From positions 124,001 to 188,000 of the forward strand of contig CAYUOH010000002.1 in the NCBI GenBank assembly GCA_964446385.1: a stretch of 64,000 nucleotides of DNA, written 5' to 3'. The notes below the pieces were generated by a model. The model made no database searches. It saw nothing but the letters and a program-made list of their open reading frames with translations, and was not told the origin of the DNA. Numbering within the stretch: the first letter of the stretch is position 1; every line of letters begins with the position of its first letter. Source of the stretch: CAYSRC01 sp964446385 (GTDB lineage Bacteria; Bacillota; Clostridia; Oscillospirales; Ruminococcaceae). The position numbers were made by a program, and so were the translations under genes. Of the stretch, positions 1 through 8,517 are shown one piece after another.

Positions 1-558
1 ACACCGGATAACGGAGTTCTTTTTAACCGTAATCTTTTGAATAAAGTAGGGGGGATGCGCGAAGAACTTCATGCTCATGAAGACTGGTCTTTATGGCTGA
101 AAATGATGACAGTAGCACTCTGGGAAGTGGTTCCTTATGCTACTTCCGCTTTTGTGAATCCGGCGTCATCCGAACAGATAGAACAGCGAAACACTGCCTA
201 TCGCGAGTATCGCGGCCTGCAGTTTGAGGATGAAACGCTTTGGTATAATGAATCTTCAGAAAAACTTCGCGGTTTTCTGTGTGGGAAAATTAACGATGGT
301 TTGGCCCTTTCAGCAAATCATCAACTGGACGATCAGTTGATGAAAGATATTGAATACTGGAATATTGATGTATCTGACAGCAGCCCGGAGAGAAAAGCTT
401 TTGAGTATTTTAAATCTGTTTGTCTGGAAAACATGGAAGGACTGTTTTCAGCAAAAGATTTTAATACTTGGTTTAGGGGCATGTGTTCCTGGCTGTATCA
501 ATTCCCTCCCGAAAAACGCCAAGGCGCGCTTGTGCAGCTTCGCAAAGAAATAGAATGA
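1..558 (+). CDS. Glycosyltransferase family 2, C-terminal part (5' end outside window)
   Basis: The frame is open from base 1 to a TGA at 556-558, so 185 residues of a longer protein are visible and the start lies upstream. The segment GGMREELHAHEDWSLWLKM (about residues 18-36) matches the acceptor-side part of GT-A fold family 2 glycosyltransferases, where a Gly-Gly motif leads into an Glu-Asp-Trp that supplies the presumed catalytic base. The remaining 150 residues are a helical-looking tail with no motif I recognise. By family it should transfer a sugar from a nucleotide donor in the cytoplasm during surface glycan synthesis. A second GT2 gene follows at 1407-2531 on the other strand. Donor and acceptor cannot be inferred. 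Confidence 0.8.
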   Translation, partial: TPDNGVLFNRNLLNKVGGMREELHAHEDWSLWLKMMTVALWEVVPYATSAFVNPASSEQIEQRNTAYREYRGLQFEDETLWYNESSEKLRGFLCGKINDGLALSANHQLDDQLMKDIEYWNIDVSDSSPERKAFEYFKSVCLENMEGLFSAKDFNTWFRGMCSWLYQFPPEKRQGALVQLRKEIE

Positions 559-597
559 ATGACGTTGAAAACTATCATGATGGTGAAACGCAGATAG

Positions 598-634
598 GAA
601 TCGGCAAAGAAAGCCCGATTTAAGAGTCTTTTTT
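598..634 (+). terminator. Weak terminator-like hairpin after the truncated glycosyltransferase
   Basis: AATCGG pairs with CCGATT around a short purine-rich loop, and a run of six Ts follows about seven bases later. The stem is short and the T run is displaced, so this is a tentative call. Confidence 0.3.
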
Positions 635-667
635 ATTATGTATATGTTTTTATGAAAAGCCGGAAGC

Positions 668-697
668 TTGAAAACTCCTGTGCCTTATAAATAGAAT
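668..697 (+). promoter_or_regulatory. Candidate sigma-A promoter for the nitroreductase gene
   Basis: TTGAAA at 668-673 and TAGAAT at 692-697 are separated by 18 bases. The predicted transcript start lies just ahead of the GGAAGGAAG ribosome site of the gene at 712. Confidence 0.5.
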
Positions 698-711
698 AAC
701 CGGAAGGAAGT

Positions 712-1317
712 ATGAAAATGTCCGATTTAAAAACAAAAAATACTGCTTTGAACGTTCTGCTCAGCCGCCGGAGTATCCGCAGTTATCGTCCGGATGCCGT
801 TCCGGATGATTATGTCGAGGCTATTCTGGACGCAGGACTCTACGCCGCAAATGGCGGGGGGCATCAGGTTGTACGCTTTATAGTTCTTGAAGGATACGAA
901 AAAGTCAATACATTCGCATCACTGGTACGTCAGGAGATATGTAAACTTGACGAAAAGATTTACACGTACCAGGCTCCCTCAATCCGTGCCAGCCGGAAGA
1001 ATGATAATTACAGATGTACGTACGGAACTCCTTTGCTGATACTGGGAGTAGCACCGGTTAACCACGGAAACAGCATGGCTGATACCGCTTGCGCAATTCA
1101 GAATATTATGGATGCCGCATGTGCGCTCGGTCTGGGTTCATGTTATATGAATCATCCTCACTGGGTCACCGAAGCGCCTGAAATCCGTGAGGAAATGTAC
1201 AGGCTTGGAATGCGAGAAAACGAAAATATCTTCGCAGGAGTATGCATCGGCTTCAGTGAAGCGCCTGTACCAAATCCCGCTCCACGTAAACCCGACAGGG
1301 TTGTTATCAACAAGTAA
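712..1317 (+). CDS. Nitroreductase family protein
   Basis: A 201-residue protein with the layout of the FMN-dependent nitroreductase family: an N-terminal RRSIRSYRPDAVP segment (about residues 20-32) whose arginines bind FMN phosphate, then AGLYAANGGGHQ, and a C-terminal half with ALGLGSCYMNH and IFAGVCIGF that forms the core sheet and dimer interface. Members reduce nitro groups, quinones or flavins with NAD(P)H in the cytoplasm; the physiological substrate here is unknown. The ATG at 712 follows GGAAGGAAG; an ATG two codons later is possible. The gene is monocistronic: it has its own promoter and a strong hairpin terminator at 1356. Confidence 0.9.
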   Translation: MKMSDLKTKNTALNVLLSRRSIRSYRPDAVPDDYVEAILDAGLYAANGGGHQVVRFIVLEGYEKVNTFASLVRQEICKLDEKIYTYQAPSIRASRKNDNYRCTYGTPLLILGVAPVNHGNSMADTACAIQNIMDAACALGLGSCYMNHPHWVTEAPEIREEMYRLGMRENENIFAGVCIGFSEAPVPNPAPRKPDRVVINK

Positions 1318-1355
1318 ACCCACAGAAATCAGGAGAAATTAAGGATATAAAAAAA

Positions 1356-1391
1356 GGACAACATCGCGCTTTTCGCGGGTTGTCTTTTTTT
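1356..1391. terminator. Bidirectional intrinsic terminator
   Basis: GACAAC (from 1357) pairs with GTTGTC (to 1384), with an inner CGCG/CGCG stem. An A run precedes and a T run follows, so it can serve both the nitroreductase gene and the convergent glycosyltransferase gene. Confidence 0.85.
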
Positions 1392-1406
1392 TATTTCATA
1401 AAACAT

Positions 1407-2531
1407 TCACTTTTTGCCTGTAATCTTTTCTTTGAAATCAGACAGTTTTTTTGCAAACCTGTAAGAATTTGAACTGAAAATGTTATTAAGTTCAGTTTGT
1501 CTCTGCTTGTATAATTCTTTTAATGCAAAGAAATGGGAAACAGCTTTTTCATCATCACCGAGTGTAAAGTCATCGGACAGTATTTTGGCGTAAGCCGAAT
1601 GAAAATGGCCGCCGTATAGAGGAGTGCGTACCAGCGGTTGCTTCCATGCCAGCAGGCATTTAGCAAGATCATCCTTTGAAAGATTTTCACAATTCAGCAA
1701 ATTATCGATATAGAATTCAACATGCCCACCGCGATCCATCAATTCTACATAGTCGAAGGGATGCTGCCCTCCAATGGCAATCATTTTTTCCATTCCATAA
1801 TCTATTGATTTTGGCAGAGAACAATAAAACTTTGCATCTAAAACGTGCGAAAGCGATTCCCGACGGACTCTATATTGAATAATCGGTTTTTTTATATATA
1901 TCATGCTTTTTACATAAGTCATGTATTGAAATATAAATAAAATGTCTTCCCATAGTTCACCCTTTAGTGAACGGATCTTATTTGCATCAATTATTTCGCG
2001 TTTGTATATTTTGGACCAGTGGTTATTTAAATATGGCATTATCCAGTCACCGACCGGGTGTACCATTTCGTGAAAGCCGGCCTCCCAGTTGGGACTGTAA
2101 TTTAATAATTTCTTACTTTCACCACGTGAAAACTGTTTACTATCCATTAAGGCGACGTCACCGGTGACGATATCAACATCATTATTATCAATTTCACTGT
2201 ACAAAAGCTCAACGGCGTATGGAAACAGTTCATCGTCATTGTCAAGAAACATAACGTACGGGGTTGTAGCGTTGTCAAGACCGATATTCCTTGGCTCTGC
2301 CGGAGTGCCGGTGTTGGCATTCGTTTGAAGAACCTTGATGTTGCTGTACCGGTCTGCCCAGCCGTTGATAATTTTAAAACTGTCATCTGTGGAGCAGTCA
2401 TCTACCAAAATCCATTCGATGTTTTCAAAGCCTATGGTCTGGTTTTGAACAGATTTGAAAACATTGTCAAGATAATTTACAGCATTGTAAACAGGAGTTA
2501 TGAGACTTATTTTGAAGTTTTCCGAATTCAT
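1407..2531 (-). CDS. Glycosyltransferase family 2
   Basis: A 374-residue GT-A glycosyltransferase. The N-terminus has ISLITPVYNAVNYLDN (residues about 8-23), then WILVDDCSTDDS for nucleotide binding and FLDNDDE as the DxD-type metal site near residue 97. The C-terminal half has the usual helical region and ends in a short basic tail starting NSYRFAKKL, similar to the tail of the GT2-GT4 fusion at 27191. It should act in the cytoplasm or at the membrane face in surface glycan assembly. The start follows an AAGAGAG ribosome site. The gene lies 72 bases downstream of the DUF2461 gene on the same strand, so co-transcription is possible. Confidence 0.9.
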   Translation of the reverse strand: MNSENFKISLITPVYNAVNYLDNVFKSVQNQTIGFENIEWILVDDCSTDDSFKIINGWADRYSNIKVLQTNANTGTPAEPRNIGLDNATTPYVMFLDNDDELFPYAVELLYSEIDNNDVDIVTGDVALMDSKQFSRGESKKLLNYSPNWEAGFHEMVHPVGDWIMPYLNNHWSKIYKREIIDANKIRSLKGELWEDILFIFQYMTYVKSMIYIKKPIIQYRVRRESLSHVLDAKFYCSLPKSIDYGMEKMIAIGGQHPFDYVELMDRGGHVEFYIDNLLNCENLSKDDLAKCLLAWKQPLVRTPLYGGHFHSAYAKILSDDFTLGDDEKAVSHFFALKELYKQRQTELNNIFSSNSYRFAKKLSDFKEKITGKK

Positions 2532-2603
2532 ATTTATACTCTCTTTGTCAGTATTAAGTAGTAGAACGCGTGTTTAGAATGCGGATAATTATTATTTAGT
2601 ATG

Positions 2604-3323
2604 CTAATTCCATCGGCCGGCGTTGTAGAAATCGGTGAGGGATTCCTTCAGCGTAGCACCGCTGTTTAACGCTCTGAGTAGAAAAAGCCTGAAGGGCTCC
2701 GCGCGTTCGACCCATCCGGTTACAGTGGTGCAAAAACTGTCAAAATCACCAAGTTCATCAGGATCAAGGTTGAACATTGTGTTCCAGTTTTTGAATTTTA
2801 CCCATTTGGCGGTGGGATTGTCCTCGGAAAATCCTTTCGGAACCTTTTGTAGGGCGTCTCCGTCAATAAAAAGGTCTCCGTCGGTGATGATTTCTTCGAA
2901 TTCGATGATGTTGTTCTGAATATAGCGCCGTACTTTATCAGTCACGTCGCTATCTGCGTACCAAAGCCCGGTGCCGAAAACACAGCCGTCGTGGGATATC
3001 ACAACGTAATAACCTACAGGGCGGTTCGATCTGCGATCGGGAGATAAGTATGCCCTGAAGGAGGGGTTGTACGGAGGAAGCTGACGGTTGCGGGGCATGC
3101 GCATATCTCTTGGAATACGATAGCACCAATCCTTAACGCTGCAGTACAGAATGTCGTGTTTCAGCTCCGGAGCGGCTTCGCATATTGTAAGACGCATGTG
3201 TTCAAGCAGCTCGCGGAATTCCGCCGTGGCAGCCTCATACTGTTTGTGGTGTTCATGAAACCATGTGCGGTTGTTGTTCAGTTCCAAATCAATACAGTAC
3301 TGTAGAATATTATCAAATTTCAT
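2604..3323 (-). CDS. DUF2461 (TIGR02453) family protein
   Basis: The 239-residue sequence has the marks of the DUF2461/TIGR02453 family: an N-terminal NRTWFHEHHKQYE (residues about 18-30), a central YRIPRDMRM...YNPSFRAYLSP segment, GYYVVISHDG and GTGLWY. No biochemical function is established for the family. It is predicted to be soluble and cytoplasmic, without signal peptide or membrane segment. It diverges from glutamine synthetase across a 160-base intergenic region. The ribosome site (AGGTATAGA before ATG) is weak. The family assignment is firm; the role is unknown. Confidence 0.8.
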   Translation of the reverse strand: MKFDNILQYCIDLELNNNRTWFHEHHKQYEAATAEFRELLEHMRLTICEAAPELKHDILYCSVKDWCYRIPRDMRMPRNRQLPPYNPSFRAYLSPDRRSNRPVGYYVVISHDGCVFGTGLWYADSDVTDKVRRYIQNNIIEFEEIITDGDLFIDGDALQKVPKGFSEDNPTAKWVKFKNWNTMFNLDPDELGDFDSFCTTVTGWVERAEPFRLFLLRALNSGATLKESLTDFYNAGRWN

Positions 3324-3423
3324 TCTATACCTGCGGAAATAGTATTTTATTTATTTTATTACCTATCGGCCGGTGCGGTCAACCATTTGACGGCTCAGGC
3401 ATTAAAAACCTGTCTGGTTTTTG

Positions 3424-3452
3424 TTGATAAAATGAATTTAAAGTAATATACT
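3424..3452 (+). promoter_or_regulatory. Sigma-A promoter of glnA
   Basis: TTGATA at 3424-3429 and TATACT at 3447-3452 with the ideal 17-base spacer. AGGAGG follows at 3471-3476, just before the glnA start. No clear GlnR or TnrA operator was recognised. Confidence 0.75.
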
Positions 3453-3483
3453 TGCAATAATTATTTTATCAGGAGGAAATCCC

Positions 3484-4818
3484 ATGCCAAACTTTGCAAA
3501 GGATGACATTTTACGCATTGTTTCCGAAAATAACGTTCAGTTTATCCGCCTGCAGTTTACGGACATTCTGGGCCAGCTTAAAAACGTCACAATCATGCCG
3601 TCCCAGCTTGGCAGAGTGCTGGATGATGGATGCATGTTCGACGGCAGCTCCATAGAGGGATTTGTGCGTATTGAGGAAAGCGACCAGATTTTAGTGCCTG
3701 ATATCTCTTCCTTCTGCATCCTTCCATGGGAAGAGGAAAACGGCCGTGTTGCGCGTATAATTTGTGATATCTGCAACGCCGACGGACAGCATTTTTCCGG
3801 TGACCCCCGATATAGGCTGAAAAAGGCAATCGGGGATGCCGCTGCAATGGGCTACAGCTTTGAGGTCGGACCCGAATGTGAATTCTTCCTTTTTCAGACT
3901 GACGAAAACGGTAAACCAACGGCTCAAACCCAAGATCAGGCCGGTTATTTCGATCTCGGTCCGGTTGATTACGGTGAGGTAGTACGCCGTCAGATTTGTC
4001 TGAACCTCGGACAGATTGGCTTTGAAATCGAAACCAGTCATCACGAAACCGCACCCGGCCAGCACGAGATAGATTTCAGATATGACAAAGCTCTGACAAC
4101 TGCGGACAATATTATGACCTTTAAAATGGCTGTTAAGACCATAGCCAAACGAAATGGCCTTCACGCTACCTTTATGCCCAAACCGGTATACGGTATAGCA
4201 GGAAGCGGCATGCATCTGAATATGTCTCTGTCGAAAGGCGGCAGGAACATTTTCTTTGATGACAATGACGATTACAATCTCAGCCTGGAAGCATATTCTT
4301 TTATAGCGGGAATTATGGACCATATCAAGGGAATGACAGCGGTTACAAATCCGCTTGTAAATTCATATAAACGTCTGGTCGCAGGATATGAGGCTCCCTG
4401 TTATATTGCCTGGTCCGCACGCAATCGCAGCCCGCTTATAAGAATCCCTACCCAAAGTGGACGCGGAAGCGCACGCGTAGAACTTCGCTCCGCCGATCCC
4501 AGCGCTAATCCATATCTTGCTCTGGCCGTGTGCTTGGAGGCCGGACTGGACGGTATTCGAAGAGGACTTACCCCACCCAAACCCGTTGACTGCAATATCT
4601 ATGAACTAAAAGAGGCAGATCTTGTTAAAAATGGAATAGGTCGGCTGCCTGATTCTTTGTATAATGCTTTAACCGCTATGCACGCAGACCCGTTAGTATG
4701 CGATACTCTTGGCGGGCATATTCTAAGCCGTTACACCGATGCCAAGATGAATGACTGGCAGGAATACTGTACGCGTATTACCGACTGGGAGATAGGACGA
4801 TATTTTGTCAATTATTGA
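3484..4818 (+). CDS. glnA: Glutamine synthetase, type I (alpha subtype)
   Basis: A 444-residue GSI enzyme that makes glutamine from glutamate, ammonia and ATP as a cytoplasmic dodecamer. Visible motifs are DGSSIEGF (residues about 57-64), the PGQHEIDFRY substrate loop, the ATP-site segment KPVYGIAGSGMHLNMS, and the C-terminal NRSPLIRIPTQSGRGSARVE. The length and the absence of the beta-subtype insertion fit the GSI-alpha group of Bacillota, which is controlled by feedback inhibition and transcription factors rather than adenylylation. The start follows AGGAGGAAATCCC. Its end overlaps the start of the downstream phosphopantetheinyl transferase by 14 bases, implying translational coupling. Confidence 0.97.
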   Translation: MPNFAKDDILRIVSENNVQFIRLQFTDILGQLKNVTIMPSQLGRVLDDGCMFDGSSIEGFVRIEESDQILVPDISSFCILPWEEENGRVARIICDICNADGQHFSGDPRYRLKKAIGDAAAMGYSFEVGPECEFFLFQTDENGKPTAQTQDQAGYFDLGPVDYGEVVRRQICLNLGQIGFEIETSHHETAPGQHEIDFRYDKALTTADNIMTFKMAVKTIAKRNGLHATFMPKPVYGIAGSGMHLNMSLSKGGRNIFFDDNDDYNLSLEAYSFIAGIMDHIKGMTAVTNPLVNSYKRLVAGYEAPCYIAWSARNRSPLIRIPTQSGRGSARVELRSADPSANPYLALAVCLEAGLDGIRRGLTPPKPVDCNIYELKEADLVKNGIGRLPDSLYNALTAMHADPLVCDTLGGHILSRYTDAKMNDWQEYCTRITDWEIGRYFVNY

Positions 4819-5452
4819 TCCGAATACCGGTATTTACGTCGGAAATGCTGCAGAGCTTGAGAATGAAAATTTATTTGAAAAGATTTATTCAACTGTTTCT
4901 GAAAGCCGCCGGGTAAAAACAGAAAAAAAACGGCTAAAAAAGGACAAGTGTCGTTCGCTTGCTGCTGAGAGACTGCTGATGCAGGCTTGCACCGATTTCG
5001 GTATTGATTACAATTCTGCAGTATTTACCGTCAGCGAATCAGGGAAACCCGGATTTGCGGACATTCCGGTGTATTTCAGCCTCTCGCATTCCGGAGACAG
5101 AGCCATGTGCGTGATGTCGGACAAACCGGTTGGCTGCGATGTTGAGCTTATTCATGAAGTGAATCAGGACATATCACACCGTTTCTATCATCCGTCAGAG
5201 ATCGCATTGCTTGATGTCTGCAAATCTCCCGAAGAAAGAGAACGGCTGTTCTTCCTAATCTGGACACTTAAAGAAAGTTATGTAAAATGTGTGGGGACCG
5301 GATTCAATATGCCGTTTGGATCATTCCGGGTTTATCCGGTGGAGAACGGCTGGGCCGTCGACAACCCGATCGGAGAAGAATTCCGCCTGTTTGAATATGA
5401 TTCCGGAGAAGATATGTATAAATATTCTTACTGTATAAAAGACAGTTTATAA
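4805..5452 (+). CDS. 4'-phosphopantetheinyl transferase (Sfp/AcpT superfamily)
   Basis: A 215-residue protein with the Sfp-type signature: FSLSHSGD (91-98), GCDVELI with Mg-binding D112 and E114, and WTLKESYVK (153-161) with the catalytic Lys and Glu. It transfers phosphopantetheine from CoA to a serine of an acyl or peptidyl carrier protein. The only plausible start is TTG at 4805, inside the last codons of glnA, with AGGACG a few bases upstream. No carrier protein, polyketide or peptide synthetase gene is in the window, so it is either the housekeeping ACP synthase substitute or serves a cluster elsewhere. A strong terminator follows. Confidence 0.9.
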   Translation: MSIIDPNTGIYVGNAAELENENLFEKIYSTVSESRRVKTEKKRLKKDKCRSLAAERLLMQACTDFGIDYNSAVFTVSESGKPGFADIPVYFSLSHSGDRAMCVMSDKPVGCDVELIHEVNQDISHRFYHPSEIALLDVCKSPEERERLFFLIWTLKESYVKCVGTGFNMPFGSFRVYPVENGWAVDNPIGEEFRLFEYDSGEDMYKYSYCIKDSL

Positions 5453-5460
5453 AATATTAA

Positions 5461-5496
5461 GGACCAAGGATTAATCCTTGGCCCTTTTTATTTTTT
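5461..5496. terminator. Bidirectional intrinsic terminator
   Basis: CCAAGGATT at 5464-5472 pairs with AATCCTTGG at 5473-5481, and the flanking GG and CC extend the stem. TTTTTATTTTTT follows. It separates the convergent PPTase and URO-D-like genes. Confidence 0.85.
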
Positions 5497-5504
5497 GATT
5501 TTGG

Positions 5505-6761
5505 TTATCTCTTTCCGTACTCTTTAACTGTGCGGAACATAGTTTCTACATTATCCGGTTTGCAGTTATCAAGTCCGCAGGATGTTTCGAAGATGAATCC
5601 GCCGCCGGGAGCGCAGATGTCTATCAGACGTTTGCATTCGGCCTCTACTTCTTCCGGTGTGCCGTAGTTCAGCAGATAAGTGGGGAATCCACCGGATATG
5701 CAGGCAGTGTCGCCGAGAATTCTCTTGGCTTCAGCCATATCAACTGTTTCAAAATGATATAAAACCTTGCCTTTTGGAACTTCAACCAGGAATTTTAAAC
5801 GGCTGTTGTAGTTGCCCTCAGTAAAAATATACGGTACCTGGCCGGCGTCAATGATAGTTTCAATTATTTCCTGGAGGTGACGCCAGTAGTATTTTTCATA
5901 ATGCTCGTCACTCATGAAACCGTCCATGCCCTTGTGGAGTGCCATGAATACGTGCTTTCCGTCGCGTTTACCCTTTGTTGCGCGAATGGCTGCCAGAGTT
6001 TTTATCTGGGATTCCTCTATATAACGTTCCACGTCCTCGGGACGTTCGTAAAGGTCAGCGAGTGACGCAAGTGTTCCGCGAAAGTTGTCGCTGTAATCAT
6101 CAAAGGGAACCGCGGCACCGCCTCCCTGGAAAATGGGGAAGCCGGCTTCTTCAACCTCTGCCGAGAATGTCGCGGCCTTTTTGCGGAATTCCTCCATCTT
6201 GTCGTTCAGTTCCCAAAGTGCCCGAATGGATTTCTTTACTTCGGGATCGGACAATGAAGCGGCGGTCCCGAAAATGCCGCCGTGTGAATGGTTGAAACTG
6301 AGATTGGCAAAGGACTCGGTGACGCTGCTCAGGCGAGGGAAGGCTTTGTTCAGTGTCCATGCGGTACGGTCGCTGAAGAACAAATCAAATTCATCATCCT
6401 CAAGGAAAGGAAACTCAAGATACTGCTGAATGCTGTTTTCACTGATACGGCTGCCCGGCATACCAGCCCAGGTCATGTTCTTCGGAGCCTGAAGCTCCAT
6501 TATTTTACCCTGACCGGCATAGTTGTTTCCTGTACCGACACCTGCGTCCGGCTCAAACTCATTAAGGTATTTGAAAAGAGCTTTTTTGTATTTTTCCAGC
6601 GATTCGTCATAGATTACTTCAGCTACCGTATAACCCGCATTCAGGATTGGGAAGATAGCGGGGGAGGGTTTAATAGGAATCCTGTCCGGTTCCCGCAGTG
6701 AAATTGCGTCATTGACACGTTTTACTCTGGCATCGTATTCTTTTTTGTTTTCCAGTGTCAT
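5505..6761 (-). CDS. Uroporphyrinogen decarboxylase-like (URO-D / methyltransferase) family protein
   Basis: A 418-residue member of the URO-D superfamily as found in anaerobic Bacillota, where most members are not heme enzymes but relatives of corrinoid-dependent methyltransferases (MtaA/CmuA). The N-terminus carries REPDRIPIKPSP, the counterpart of the RxPDRxP start of URO-D proteins. The C-terminal part has a FETVDMAEAK...ISGGFPTYLLNYG pattern and FIFETSCGLDNCKPDN, in which cysteines could bind a metal. It is soluble, with no signal peptide. The start has AAGGAGA seven bases upstream. It is the last gene of a likely degV / 180-residue membrane protein / URO-D unit. No corrinoid protein or other heme gene is nearby, so the substrate is open. 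Confidence 0.8.
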   Translation of the reverse strand: MTLENKKEYDARVKRVNDAISLREPDRIPIKPSPAIFPILNAGYTVAEVIYDESLEKYKKALFKYLNEFEPDAGVGTGNNYAGQGKIMELQAPKNMTWAGMPGSRISENSIQQYLEFPFLEDDEFDLFFSDRTAWTLNKAFPRLSSVTESFANLSFNHSHGGIFGTAASLSDPEVKKSIRALWELNDKMEEFRKKAATFSAEVEEAGFPIFQGGGAAVPFDDYSDNFRGTLASLADLYERPEDVERYIEESQIKTLAAIRATKGKRDGKHVFMALHKGMDGFMSDEHYEKYYWRHLQEIIETIIDAGQVPYIFTEGNYNSRLKFLVEVPKGKVLYHFETVDMAEAKRILGDTACISGGFPTYLLNYGTPEEVEAECKRLIDICAPGGGFIFETSCGLDNCKPDNVETMFRTVKEYGKR

Positions 6762-6828
6762 TGTCGGTCTCCTTATATATGTTAATTATTGTTGTGTACG
6801 GGGTCAGTCCATCCCGTACTTATTAACC

Positions 6829-7371
6829 CTAGTAAACAATTTCTGTAAATCCGTGGTTCCCGGAAACGACAGCGTTTTCAAACAGAGCTTTATATGTTGT
6901 GTTGTAAAGAGTGATGGTTTTAGGCCAGTATTCAAGAACAGCCGCAAGTCTCTTTTCGCTGTAGCCCATATGAATTACTTCTTTTGGAGGCCAGCTGATG
7001 CAAAGCTTCATAAGTTCTTGAGGAGTACGTTGCTTGTCGGAAAAGTAGAAAGCACATTTTACAGCCCCCTTTTTTTTATTGCGGCGCTGTAAGGGATTGG
7101 TAAAGGCAATCCCGACGTCCTTAATATCCTCCCAGTCGTAATGCTTGTTTTTAAAAAAAAAGAAACTGTACTGAGTGATTCCCTTCTCGTCCATTTTTAC
7201 AAGGTTGCAGTTTCCTATGAATACCCAACAGAAAAGAGCAAAAATAATACCGAAAACAGCCGCAGCCAGCCAGTATTTCATGGCCAGATAGGATGCAGCC
7301 ATATACAATATAAAGAATATGCAAACTGTGTAAAATACTCCCTTGAAAGGATACCCCAAAAACTTTCGCAT
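6829..7371 (-). CDS. Small membrane protein, PH-domain-like, function unknown
   Basis: A 180-residue protein with two adjacent hydrophobic segments near the N-terminus (about residues 12-30 and 33-52), followed by a soluble part of beta-strand character with KMDEKGITQYSFFFF and HYDWEDIKDVGI. This arrangement resembles the bacterial PH-like (YdbT/YcxB-type) membrane proteins, but I cannot assign the family with confidence. The ATG is preceded by GGAGAG ten bases upstream. It lies between degV and the URO-D-like gene on the same strand with gaps of 48 and 67 bases, consistent with one transcript. No catalytic motif is visible. Confidence 0.65.
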   Translation of the reverse strand: MRKFLGYPFKGVFYTVCIFFILYMAASYLAMKYWLAAAVFGIIFALFCWVFIGNCNLVKMDEKGITQYSFFFFKNKHYDWEDIKDVGIAFTNPLQRRNKKKGAVKCAFYFSDKQRTPQELMKLCISWPPKEVIHMGYSEKRLAAVLEYWPKTITLYNTTYKALFENAVVSGNHGFTEIVY

Positions 7372-7419
7372 AAAAACAGGTCTCTCCGAAACAATATGTT
7401 TTCAGCTGCAGGAGCCTGA

Positions 7420-8325
7420 TTATACAGGCTCGCCTTCAGGAACATTCTCGTCTCCCATGAAATAAAAGGATACGGTGCCCGGACCGCAGTGCGAGGAAAT
7501 GATATCGCCTATATCAAGAAAGCGCAGGTCGCTGATATTGGGGAAGGATGCCTTTATGCTGTCAATGAGTTTTTGTCCGTCTTCCTCGTTGAAAGCAGTA
7601 TCGACAATACATTTTCCGGAATAGGCCGCGCCTCCCTCGGCGTGGCGAAGCATAATATCGGTCATCCGTTTGATCACTACCTGTTTGCCACGTACCTTGT
7701 CGTAGGCAAGTATTTTTCCTTTATCGTCCAACCTCATAACAGGGATGATATTCAGAAGGGTGGCAAGGGTTGCTGTTGGGCCGGACATACGCCCGCTTTT
7801 GCGGAAATATTTCAGGTCAGCATTGAAGAAGTGATGCTGTACATTCTTACGGTGTTCCAGTACCCACTGTTCCAACTGTTCAATCGTGTATCCGTTGTCG
7901 CGCATATCCGCGGCGTAATCGGTAAGCAGACCGTATCCGCCGCAGCTGCACAGTGAATCGATGATTATCAGTTTTCGTTCAGGGTATTTTTCTCTCATTT
8001 CATCTGCCGCTTCGTTGGCGTTGTAATAACTTCCGGTCATACCGGAACCTAAGGTAATGTGTAATACATCACCCTGCTGTAAAAGGGCGTCGAAATAATC
8101 TAAATATTCTCCGATATTAATCAGAGAGGTCTTCACTACTTTGTCGGGGGATACAAGAGCGTTGTAAAGATTCTTACGCGCTTCAGGATCGGACAGCATA
8201 CTGTCCCGGTATGCAACGTCGTCGATGGTATAGGTGTAAAATAAAACCGAAATATCTCTGCCTGCTACATAATCGTAGGGAAGATCGGCCGTGGATTCAC
8301 ATGAAAGAATGTAGTCGTGATTCAT
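7420..8325 (-). CDS. DegV family fatty-acid-binding protein
   Basis: A 301-residue DegV/EDD-fold protein. Diagnostic pieces are the N-terminal CESTADLPYDY, TSLINIGEY near residue 83, ITLGSGMTGSYYNA (about 110-123) lining the fatty-acid pocket, IIDSLCSCGGYG, and FNADLKYFRKSGRMSG. Family members bind a single fatty acid; in Bacillota they act as FakB subunits presenting fatty acids to the FakA kinase. No fakA is in the window. The protein is cytoplasmic. It is the first gene of a three-gene minus-strand unit and diverges from dtd across 192 bases. Confidence 0.93.
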   Translation of the reverse strand: MNHDYILSCESTADLPYDYVAGRDISVLFYTYTIDDVAYRDSMLSDPEARKNLYNALVSPDKVVKTSLINIGEYLDYFDALLQQGDVLHITLGSGMTGSYYNANEAADEMREKYPERKLIIIDSLCSCGGYGLLTDYAADMRDNGYTIEQLEQWVLEHRKNVQHHFFNADLKYFRKSGRMSGPTATLATLLNIIPVMRLDDKGKILAYDKVRGKQVVIKRMTDIMLRHAEGGAAYSGKCIVDTAFNEEDGQKLIDSIKASFPNISDLRFLDIGDIISSHCGPGTVSFYFMGDENVPEGEPV

Positions 8326-8462
8326 TTTTATCCTCGTTTCGAACTAAGATTGATTTCAATGAAATCTAAAGATACATTAACATATTTCAGAAGCAAAATC
8401 AAAACAGCATAGTATGCGCTTTATCGATTTAATGAATTTTAGTAATGCAATTTTCCGGTTTA

Positions 8463-8489
8463 TTGATTATAATTGCTTTGTTATATATT
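8463..8489 (+). promoter_or_regulatory. Possible promoter for the dtd operon
   Basis: TTGATT at 8463-8468 and TATATT at 8484-8489 with a short 15-base spacer. A TATAAT at 8468-8473 lies in the same stretch but has no convincing -35. The start point is uncertain. Confidence 0.35.
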
Positions 8490-8517
8490 TCTGATTATGC
8501 GGAAGGGATATTCCAGA

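Noticed and set aside
555..623. A 22-codon frame starting in an ATGA overlap with the truncated glycosyltransferase gene
   Set aside because: It has no clear ribosome site, no recognisable sequence, and ends within a weak hairpin. The overlap alone is not enough to call a gene.
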